Positions 33,450 through 40,252 of a DNA stretch of 64,000 bases are shown piece by piece; the stretch's first letter is position 1; each line of letters opens with the position of its first letter. Source of the DNA: Nonomuraea cypriaca (GTDB lineage Bacteria > Actinomycetota > Actinomycetes > Streptosporangiales > Streptosporangiaceae); contig NZ_JADOGI010000023.1 in assembly GCF_015645445.1 (NCBI RefSeq), positions 1 through 64,000 of the forward strand, written 5' to 3'. A model generated the notes under the pieces. It had not been told where the DNA came from. It did no database searches and saw only the letters and a program-made list of their open reading frames with translations. Position numbers and translations under genes: made by a program.

Positions 33450-33776
33450 ATGGAGTCGACCGTCTTCGGTGCGACCGGCGGCACCGGGCAGCGCCTCGTG
33501 GATCAGGCTCTCGCCGCGGGCCACCACGTCACCGCGGTCGTACGCGACGTGGGCCGGTTGCCTCGGGCGGGTCACCCACGGCTCGAACCGGTGGTCGCCG
33601 ATGCGATGGACGCCGAGGCCATCGTCGCCAATGTGACCGGCCGAGACGCCGTGGTGTCGGCCCTGGGGCCTCGCCCTGGAGTTGGCGGGCCGATATGCGC
33701 CGATGGCGCCCACGCCATCCTCGCCGCGCTGGCGAACCCGGCCGCCGTCGGCCACAGCATCTCACTGGGGTACTGA
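33450..33776 (+). pseudogene. NmrA-like NAD(P)-binding protein, C-terminally truncated
   Basis: The 108 codons encode the first half of an atypical short-chain dehydrogenase: VFGATGGTGQRLVDQALAAGHHVTAVVRD nucleotide-binding turn (residues 5-33) and DAVVSALGPRPG. Family members are about 200-220 residues; here the frame stops shortly after ADGAHAILAALANPAAVGHS. The C-terminal half is not found in another frame downstream, where the Rpn-type gene begins 50 bp later. I read it as a remnant, kept next to an intact TetR-type operator. Confidence 0.65.
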
Positions 33777-33827
33777 GTTCCAGCGTATTCAGTCACTATG
33801 AGTGCTCGTTGTGTGACAATGAGCGCC

Positions 33828-34742
33828 ATGCCATCCCCCCGACACGATGCCCTCGTTCAGATGATCAGCGACCGCCCCCAGCTGGCGGTGGAGATCCTGC
33901 GTGACCTCATGGGGGTGGACCTGCCCGCCACGTCGCTGGTCCGGCTGGAGGACAAGACCTTCAACACCCGCACCTCCGATGACTTCGACGCCGACCTCGT
34001 CGTGGTCCTGGGACCGCCGCAATCGCCCGCCCACGCCATCATCGTGGAAGTCCAGAACGACAAGTCCAAACCGCCCCGGCAACTCGCCCGCTACGCCGCC
34101 GCCGTGTGGCTGATGCTGGGCTGCGACGTCACGGTCCTGGTCATCTGCCCCACCCGGAGCGCCGCCACCTACTACGCCCAGCCGATCGACTCGGGGCTGA
34201 GCGGCTACCGCCCGCAGGCCTGCGTACTGGGACCGGACGACATCCCGGCCATCACCGACCCCCAGGAAGCCGCCGCCCACCTGGAACTGTCGGCCATGTC
34301 CCTCATGATCCACGGCCGCGACCGCAAGGTCGTCGAGGCCTTCGCCACGGCACTGGCCGACACCCGCGACGAACACGCTCCGAAGTACACTGAATACGCC
34401 TACAGCATGGCCACCCCGGAAATCCGGCGCCTCATGGAGGAGATCATGACGTCCACCCACTGGCCGGTCTACACCCCCTGGGCCCGCGAACACTTCGGCC
34501 GCGGCCTCAAAGAAGGCGAAGCGAAAGGCAAGGCGGAAGGCAAAGCCGAAGGTGAGGCGAACGAGGCAGCCAGGTCGGTGCTACTCGTGCTGGCCGCCCG
34601 CGGCCTGGACGTCCCGGACGACGCGCGCGCCCGGATCACCGCCTGCACCGACCTCGCCCAACTCGAAGCCTGGCTCACCCTGGCGGTCACCGCCCAGACC
34701 CTCGACGAACTGTTCAACGAAACCGCCGAACAACACCGATAG
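33828..34742 (+). CDS. Rpn-type PD-(D/E)XK nuclease-like protein
   Basis: The 304-residue protein belongs to the large actinomycete group related to recombination-promoting nucleases (Rpn) and DUF4351-type proteins. The nuclease core is readable as DFDADLVVVLGPP followed by HAIIVEVQNDKS, where E-V-Q replaces ExK. A charged Lys/Glu/Gly repeat (EGEAKGKAEGKAEGEA) near residue 235 precedes a helical C-terminus. ATG 33828 gives the usual MPSPRHDAL start; an ATG at 33798 is also in frame and neither has a clear SD. The family is often patchily distributed and near rearranged DNA. Confidence 0.65.
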   Translation: MPSPRHDALVQMISDRPQLAVEILRDLMGVDLPATSLVRLEDKTFNTRTSDDFDADLVVVLGPPQSPAHAIIVEVQNDKSKPPRQLARYAAAVWLMLGCDVTVLVICPTRSAATYYAQPIDSGLSGYRPQACVLGPDDIPAITDPQEAAAHLELSAMSLMIHGRDRKVVEAFATALADTRDEHAPKYTEYAYSMATPEIRRLMEEIMTSTHWPVYTPWAREHFGRGLKEGEAKGKAEGKAEGEANEAARSVLLVLAARGLDVPDDARARITACTDLAQLEAWLTLAVTAQTLDELFNETAEQHR

Positions 34743-34831
34743 TGCGACACGCCGAAGACGGGCCACGCGCGGAACAGGAGGCGTGGATGCGGCGCAGTTC
34801 GGCTGAGGGGGCGCGCCTACCGTGCTGATCG

Positions 34832-35275
34832 CTAGCGCAGCAGGGGAAGACGTCCAGTGAGGCGCTGTACGATCGCGCGCGGTCCGAACAGGCTGACCGC
34901 GTGGTACGAAGGCTCCTCAGTACGCGCCAGCTCGGCCAGGTAGTCGTCGTAGACGCCGGCCCGCTGCGCGATGTCCGCCATGTCGGAGACCACCAGCTCC
35001 GGCTCGGCGGTCGCGTCGTTCCTGATCCGCCTGACGATCGCCGTCGGTGCGGCCAGCACCGTACACCCCGTCCACGGCAATCCGGCGTGCGTGAGGCCGG
35101 AGGCGTCGACGCCGCCCGTGCCGACGATCGCCGGCACGGCGACCCCGACGGAGGCGGCCAGGCAGGCGGCGGCGTTGGCCTGGAGCCCGCGGGGCAGGTC
35201 GCGGTCCATCACGATGACCCATTTGACGGCGTGCTCCTTGGTCGGCTGATCGCTGCGCCGATCGAGAACCTTCAT
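34832..35275 (-). CDS. DUF2000-family protein
   Basis: The 147-residue protein matches DUF2000: KWVIVMDRDLPRGLQANAAACLAASVG near the N-terminus and a conserved MADIAQRAGVYDDYLAEL stretch. Function is unknown; the family resembles small peptidyl-tRNA-hydrolase-like folds. SD ggagaag before the ATG at 35275. It is divergent from the Lrp-type regulator, a pairing that suggests the regulator controls it. Confidence 0.8.
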   Translation of the reverse strand: MKVLDRRSDQPTKEHAVKWVIVMDRDLPRGLQANAAACLAASVGVAVPAIVGTGGVDASGLTHAGLPWTGCTVLAAPTAIVRRIRNDATAEPELVVSDMADIAQRAGVYDDYLAELARTEEPSYHAVSLFGPRAIVQRLTGRLPLLR

Positions 35276-35351
35276 CTAGTACTTCTCCTCTCCGAAGTTC
35301 TCCCAAGAGAGTCGCTGAGATCCCGTCATTCCACCAGTCGGAGATACGAAA

Positions 35352-35370
35352 TTCCGAAGGAAGTTCGGAA
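35352..35370. promoter_or_regulatory. Inverted repeat TTCCGAA-N5-TTCGGAA between DUF2000 and lrp genes
   Basis: A perfect 7-bp inverted repeat with a 5-bp spacer lies 20 bp before the regulator start, within the divergent promoter region. This length and position fit a binding site for the adjacent Lrp/AsnC protein; that is inference. Confidence 0.55.
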
Positions 35371-35390
35371 AGTCGTGGGATGATACGCGT

Positions 35391-35885
35391 GTGGACGAAC
35401 TTGATACGGCGATCATCGCCGAGCTCCAGCGCGATGGCCGCCAGACCAACCGCGAGCTGGCCGAGCGCCTGGGCATCGCCCCCTCGACCTGCCTCGAACG
35501 CGTGCGCTCTCTGCGCGCCGACGGGGTCATCGAGGGCTTCCACGCGGAGGTCAACCTCGACACGATCGGCCGGCCGGTCCAGGCGCTCATCAACGTGCGC
35601 CTGCACCCCAAGATCCGCGAGGCCGTGGAGGGCTTCCGCGACTACGTCGCCAAGCTCCCCGAGACGCTGGCCGTCTTCGTCGTGTCGGGGGGCGACGACT
35701 TCATCGTTCAGGTGGGCGTGCGGGACGCGGCCCACCTGCGCGACTTCGTGCTCGACCACGTCGCCCGCCACCGCAACATCGCCGACGTCCGCACGTCGCT
35801 GGTCTACGACCACATTCGCAAGACCTCGGTCGAGGTGCTGCCACCCGAACGCCCCTCGCGCCGCCGTACCGGCCGCAAAAAGTGA
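35391..35885 (+). CDS. Lrp/AsnC-family transcriptional regulator
   Basis: The 164-residue protein has the typical N-terminal winged helix (LDTAIIAELQRDGRQTNRELAERLGIAPSTCLERVRSL) and a C-terminal RAM/AsnC ligand-binding domain (LINVRLHPKIREAVEGF, VSGGDDFIVQVGVRD). GTG start at 35391. It probably senses an amino acid or related small molecule and controls the divergent DUF2000 gene. A basic tail (RPSRRRTGRKK) is present. Confidence 0.9.
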   Translation: MDELDTAIIAELQRDGRQTNRELAERLGIAPSTCLERVRSLRADGVIEGFHAEVNLDTIGRPVQALINVRLHPKIREAVEGFRDYVAKLPETLAVFVVSGGDDFIVQVGVRDAAHLRDFVLDHVARHRNIADVRTSLVYDHIRKTSVEVLPPERPSRRRTGRKK

Positions 35886-36014
35886 GCCCCGGCGGCGCGG
35901 ACGACCAATCTGACCGTGGCCCTGACAGGGAGACAGGCCGGGTATAGCCTGCTGTCGCTTTGATGGTGATCTATGACGGCCTGGGCGTCCGGGCGTCTGG
36001 TTGAGGGGGTACGT

Positions 36015-37289
36015 GTGCCGGCCTCTCGTGTCAGGGCCCGTCGGCGGCCTGCCGTCGGGTGGAACGTGGGCGCGCGTGCCCGCGCCGCCCTTGATGGGCT
36101 CGAGCATCTCGTGGGCGGGCTCGGCACGGGGATTCTGGCGGGGGTCGCGCTGGTGGCGTTGGTCGTATCCGCGCTGGCCTGCGTGGTGGGCGTGGGGTTC
36201 TTACTGCTGCCGGCTGCGTTGCGCGGGGTGCGGGCGGTCGCGAACCGCGAGCGTGGCCGGCTTTCGCGGTGGGGCCCGGAGATCATCCACCCGGAGCCGC
36301 TGCCGGCGAGGCTCCGGGACGCGCTGGCCGATCGGACAGCGCGTCGTGAGCTGGGCTGGGTGGCGATTCACGCCACGTACGGGACAATGCTCGGCCTGCT
36401 GATGATCTCGCTGCCCGTCGACGCGGTGCAGGATGCCACGTTCGCGTTGTGGTGGTGGGTGTTGCCGCCGGAGGAGGCCGCGACCGGGGCCACTATGGGG
36501 CTCTGGATCGTCCGGGACACCGCTAGCGCTCTGGGCGTCGCCCTGCTGGCGCCGGTGTGGATCGTGCTCACCGTGACCCTCGCACCTGGTATGGCGCGAC
36601 TGCAGGCCTGGCCTGGGCGGCGGCTCTTGGCTCCTGTCTCCGACACCGATCTGACGTTGCGGGTGGCGCAGTTGACCGCGACTCGTGCCGCCGCGCTGGA
36701 CGCGCACGCCTCGGAGCTGCGGCGGATCGAACGGTCGTTGCACGACGGGACGCAGAATCGGCTGGTGGCGGTCAACGTGCTGGTGGGCGCGGCGCTTCGT
36801 GCGCTGGCACGCGACCCGTCCACCGCCAGGGAGCCTCTCGAACGCGCCCAGGGCGCCGCCGAGCAGGCGCTGAGCGAGCTTCGGGGCGTCGTACGAAGCA
36901 TCCTGCCGCCCGTGCTGAGCGACCGGAGTCTTGCCGACGCGCTCACCGGTTTGGCCGCGGCGTGCCCGCTGCCGTGCCGGATCGACGCCGACATCGCGAC
37001 CAGGGCCGCCATGTCCGTCGAGGCCACCGCCTACTTCGTGGTGGCCGAGGCGCTGACCAACATCACCAGGCACAGTCATGCCGGGCACGCCGCTGTCACG
37101 GTTCGCCGCCACCACGACCGGCTCGACATCCAGGTCACCGACGACGGCCGGGGCGGGGCGGACGAGCGCAGCGGCTCCGGCATCGCCGGCATCCGCCGCC
37201 GGGTCGAAGCGCACGACGGAATGTTCTCGCTGCACAGCCCTCCAGGTGGGCCGACCATGCTCAGCGTGAGCCTGCCCTGCGGAGTTTGA
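36015..37289 (+). CDS. Sensor histidine kinase of the NarX/DesK type (orphan)
   Basis: The protein of about 424 residues has two N-terminal membrane segments around a sensor (PSPxx domain-like, WVAIHATYGTMLGLLMISLP) and further hydrophobic helices, then a HisKA_3 dimerisation domain with the phospho-His in RSLHDGTQNRLVAVNV (about residue 243) and an ATPase domain (EALTNITRHSHAGHA; DDGRGGADERSGSGIAGIRRRV). GTG 36015 is favoured by gaggggg five bases upstream; an ATG at 35973 is also in frame but has no SD. No response regulator is adjacent. The orphan regulators at 7.6 and 62 kb are possible but unproven partners. Confidence 0.85.
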   Translation: MPASRVRARRRPAVGWNVGARARAALDGLEHLVGGLGTGILAGVALVALVVSALACVVGVGFLLLPAALRGVRAVANRERGRLSRWGPEIIHPEPLPARLRDALADRTARRELGWVAIHATYGTMLGLLMISLPVDAVQDATFALWWWVLPPEEAATGATMGLWIVRDTASALGVALLAPVWIVLTVTLAPGMARLQAWPGRRLLAPVSDTDLTLRVAQLTATRAAALDAHASELRRIERSLHDGTQNRLVAVNVLVGAALRALARDPSTAREPLERAQGAAEQALSELRGVVRSILPPVLSDRSLADALTGLAAACPLPCRIDADIATRAAMSVEATAYFVVAEALTNITRHSHAGHAAVTVRRHHDRLDIQVTDDGRGGADERSGSGIAGIRRRVEAHDGMFSLHSPPGGPTMLSVSLPCGV

Positions 37290-37403
37290 GGCTCACATGC
37301 CGGTCCCAGCGTGGCCGCTCTGCCCACGACGGAGCCCGCCCCGAACCGGGTCAACGCCGCCCTCTGCGCCAAGACCGAGCGACGCGTGCGGGATGCCAGG
37401 GCC

Positions 37404-37690
37404 TCACGCGGTCCCGGCATCGGCGGTGATGCGCGTGCCGATGTCCTCGCCCTGGCGGATCGCCCTCATGACACCCCTGGCCGCTACGTCGAAGACGTGC
37501 ATGACGAGGCCGTGCTCGTTGGCGAGCACGAACGCGCTCTCGTCCATGACCCGCACGCCTGCCGTCAGGGCCTCCCTGTAAGGATCTCGTCCGCCAGTTG
37601 ACCCAGGCTGCCGGGATCCGTGACCCAACCGGCACCGCCCGCGAGGGCTTCGCCGCTGAGCTTGACCACGACGCGCGCGTAACGACGCAC
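37404..37690 (-). pseudogene. UMP kinase (pyrH) remnant with internal deletion and frameshift
   Basis: Reading leftward from GTG 37690 (SD gggagcgg), the first ~35 codons match the UMP-kinase start: RRYARVVVKLSGEALAGG and DPGSLGQLADEIL. Near 37570-37585 the frame must shift, after which the sequence matches the enzyme's C-terminus: ALTAGVRVMDESAFVLANEHG, VFDVAARGVMRAIRQGEDIGTRI, ending at 37404. About 140 central residues of the ~240-residue enzyme are missing. Neither piece can be active. Confidence 0.75.
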
Positions 37691-37806
37691 ATCCGCTCCC
37701 TTCGCGGCCGCGCGGTCGGCGACCTGATCAAGGATATGACCGGGTACCGGTTTTGTCGGTCCAGCGGCGCACACTCGCTTGTGACACCATCCATCGAGGA
37801 GGCACC

Positions 37807-38469
37807 ATGGCGAGGGGCTCCAGGCGAGTACGCGGTAAGCGGAGATCACGGAAACGTCAGGAGGTCTGGGGCTGGGGAGCCGCAGGGGCCGTCGTCGTGG
37901 CCGTCGTCGTGGTCCGGTTCGTGGGCGACCATCCAGGGTGGGCCATGGGGATGGCCTGCTTACTCGTCGTGATGGTCGCGGGCGGTCTCGTTCTCCGGCA
38001 CCGCGTGATCCAGGCGGCGAGACAGCGGTTCCTGGCCGCCAACGCCGAACTGGAGAAGGTGGACCAGATGTCCGGCACCGAGTTCGAGCACCTCGTCGCC
38101 GAGCGGATGATCGCCGATGGGTTCCGTCAGGTCCGCGAGCGTGGCGGCAGTGGTGACGGCGGAGTGGACATCACGGCCGTCGCCGCGGGACATGGCCGGT
38201 ACGCCGTCCATTGCAAGCGCTACAGCAAGCCGGTCGGCGCCCCCGACGTACGCAACTTCCTGGGCGCGCTGGCCAACGCCTTCGCCGGGCACACCGGGAT
38301 CCTGGTCACCTCCAGCCGACTCACCAAACAGGCCAGGCTCGAGGCTTTGGGTGCGCGGGAGCCACTGATCCTGGTCGAACGGGATCGACTGGCGGACTGG
38401 CTGCTGGGCTCGGCATCGCTGCTCCCGGCCCGCTCGGCCCGGATGCTGACCGAGGAGGAGGCCACGTGA
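37807..38469 (+). CDS. Membrane-anchored Mrr-type restriction endonuclease
   Basis: The 220-residue protein has a basic N-terminus, two membrane helices (WGAAGAVVVAVVVVRFVG and GMACLLVVMVAGGLVLRH) and a C-terminal Mrr_cat/DUF2034 nuclease domain: GTEFEHLVAERMIADGF, GGSGDGGVDITAV with the catalytic Asp, and VHCKRYSKPVG with the catalytic Lys. Mrr-type enzymes cut modified or foreign DNA. ATG 37807 has a strong SD (gaggaggcacc). It sits 139 bp before the vWA/PP2C/kinase triad on the same strand and may be part of the same defence or stress module. Confidence 0.85.
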   Translation: MARGSRRVRGKRRSRKRQEVWGWGAAGAVVVAVVVVRFVGDHPGWAMGMACLLVVMVAGGLVLRHRVIQAARQRFLAANAELEKVDQMSGTEFEHLVAERMIADGFRQVRERGGSGDGGVDITAVAAGHGRYAVHCKRYSKPVGAPDVRNFLGALANAFAGHTGILVTSSRLTKQARLEALGAREPLILVERDRLADWLLGSASLLPARSARMLTEEEAT

Positions 38470-38607
38470 TTCGATCGCAACCTCCGAGATCTCCCGCACA
38501 CCAGGTAGATCACGCCACTTGGGTCTACCCTGCCCATAGATCGTTCCAATCTTCCCCAGTACGACCGGCCGATGCGGACCGCTTCGCATGCGCGAAAGGA
38601 CAGGCCT

Positions 38608-39447
38608 ATGCCCTACACGGCTGAGATCAGCCGATCGAATCCCACCTGTTTCGTCTTCCTGGTCGATCAGTCCGCTTCGATGAGCGACGCCATCGGCGGC
38701 GAGATTCCGACGAGCAAGGCATCGGTGGTGTCCGACGCCATCAACCGGCTGCTCACCGAGCTCTCGGTGAAGTGCGCCAAGGAGGAAGGCGTTCGCGACT
38801 ATTTCCACGTCGCCGTGGTCGGATACGGCCACACCAGCGTGGGCTCCGCATTCGGCGGCTCCCTCGCGGGCCGTGACCTCGTCCCGCTCAGCCAGATCGC
38901 GGACAACCCCGCGCGCCTCGAGGAACGCGTCAAGAAGGTTCCCGACGGGGCCGGCGGGCTGGTGGAGAGCACCGTGCGGTTCCCGGTGTGGATGGACCCG
39001 GTGTCGAACGGCGGCACGCCGATGCGGCAGGCCCTTGAGCACGTGCACCGCCTTGTCGACAGGTGGCTCGGCGAACACCCCGCCTGCTTCCCGCCGATCG
39101 TGCTCAACCTGACGGACGGTGAGGCAAACGACGGCGATCCGACGGTTCCCGCCGCCGGCATCCGTTCCCTGGCGAGCGCGGACGGCGCCGTGCTGCTGTT
39201 CAATCTGCACGTGTCCGACGCCGGAGGTTCCCCGGTCACCTTCCCCGACACCGACGCGGACCTGCCCGACACTTATGCGCGCACGCTGTTCGGCATGTCC
39301 AGCCTGCTGCCTCCGCACATGCGCTCGTACGCGGCGCAGGAGGGATTCACCGTCAGCGACGGCACTCGCGGCTTCGTCTACAACGCTGACATCACATCGG
39401 TGGTGCAGTTCCTCGACATCGGCACCCGTGCGACAGACCTGCGGTAG
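38608..39447 (+). CDS. TerY-like von Willebrand factor A domain protein
   Basis: The 279-residue protein is essentially one vWA domain with a complete MIDAS metal site: DQSAS (residues 18-22), the Thr in SNGGTPMRQAL and Asp in NLTDGEANDGD. No signal peptide, so cytoplasmic. ATG 38608 follows gaaaggacaggcct. It is the first gene of a tight triad with a PP2C phosphatase (overlapping by 20 bp) and a kinase, the organisation described for TerY-P systems linked to stress and phage defence. Confidence 0.87.
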   Translation: MPYTAEISRSNPTCFVFLVDQSASMSDAIGGEIPTSKASVVSDAINRLLTELSVKCAKEEGVRDYFHVAVVGYGHTSVGSAFGGSLAGRDLVPLSQIADNPARLEERVKKVPDGAGGLVESTVRFPVWMDPVSNGGTPMRQALEHVHRLVDRWLGEHPACFPPIVLNLTDGEANDGDPTVPAAGIRSLASADGAVLLFNLHVSDAGGSPVTFPDTDADLPDTYARTLFGMSSLLPPHMRSYAAQEGFTVSDGTRGFVYNADITSVVQFLDIGTRATDLR

Positions 39448-40249
39448 CCGGATACCGGGCAGCGTCGCCTCCCACCGCACGCACAAGGGTGGCGGCCACG
39501 CGGAGGAGTACGAGGACGCGTACCGCATCTGCCCTCCTGTCCTGGATGACCAGATCGACGTCGCGTCGCTCAGGATCGCCCTGTCCGACGGTGCGTCCGA
39601 GAGCGCGCTCGCGGGCCTCTGGGCGCGGTCGCTGGTAGATCATTTCGCCGGCGTCACCCCCGAGGCCCTGGTGTCCGCGGAAAGGTTCGGGCGCGAGGCG
39701 GTGGCGGCGTCGGCGTCGTGGCCGGCGACGCTGAGTGACTACGTCGCCGGTCGAGAGGCCGACGGTCGCCCCATCCAGTGGTACGAGCAGCCCAAGCTGG
39801 ATCGTGGCGCGTACGCCACCCTGCTGGCTCTGGGTTTTCGCGTGTCCATGGCGAACGAGGGTCAGTGGTTCGCCGCCGCGATCGGGGACTGCTGCCTGTT
39901 CCAGGTTCGCGACGACAGCCTCATCACGACGTTCCCGCTGGCTGAAAGCGCGGATTTCGGTACGAGCCCGGACCTGCTGAACAGCCGGAATCAGGATTCC
40001 GGCCGCATCGTGGAACGTGTCGCCATGGGTGCGGGAAGCATCCGGCAGCAGGACGACATTTACCTGTGCACCGACGCCGTGGCCGCCTGGTTCCTGCGCG
40101 AGGCAGAGCACGGCGGCCGCCCCTGGGAGATTCTGCGGGACCTCGGAACCGCGGACGGGCCGGACTTCGCGGAGTTCGTCGGAGAGGAAAGGTTGAGCGG
40201 GCGCATGCGTAACGACGATGCCACACTGATTCACGTGTCGGTGTGGTGA
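39428..40249 (+). CDS. PP2C-family protein phosphatase of the TerY-P triad
   Basis: About 273 residues. PP2C motifs are present in order: LSDGASES (metal Asp), AIGDCCLFQVRDD, YLCTDAVAAWFL and RNDDATLIHV. The likely start is GTG 39428, overlapping the end of the vWA gene; no ATG occurs before the conserved core and no SD is obvious, so the start is uncertain. It should dephosphorylate Ser/Thr targets, plausibly the vWA protein or kinase substrates. It ends 3 bp before the kinase gene. Confidence 0.82.
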   Translation: MRQTCGSRIPGSVASHRTHKGGGHAEEYEDAYRICPPVLDDQIDVASLRIALSDGASESALAGLWARSLVDHFAGVTPEALVSAERFGREAVAASASWPATLSDYVAGREADGRPIQWYEQPKLDRGAYATLLALGFRVSMANEGQWFAAAIGDCCLFQVRDDSLITTFPLAESADFGTSPDLLNSRNQDSGRIVERVAMGAGSIRQQDDIYLCTDAVAAWFLREAEHGGRPWEILRDLGTADGPDFAEFVGEERLSGRMRNDDATLIHVSVW

Positions 40250-40252
40250 TTC

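Noticed and set aside
37311-37601. Small plus-strand frames between the histidine kinase and the Mrr gene
   Set aside because: The minus strand has recognisable UMP-kinase blocks over the same bases; the plus frames have no motif or SD.
39119-39427. N-terminal extension of the PP2C gene into the vWA gene
   Set aside because: The extended frame is the Arg/Cys/Pro-rich shadow of the vWA coding sequence; the PP2C fold begins after 39428.
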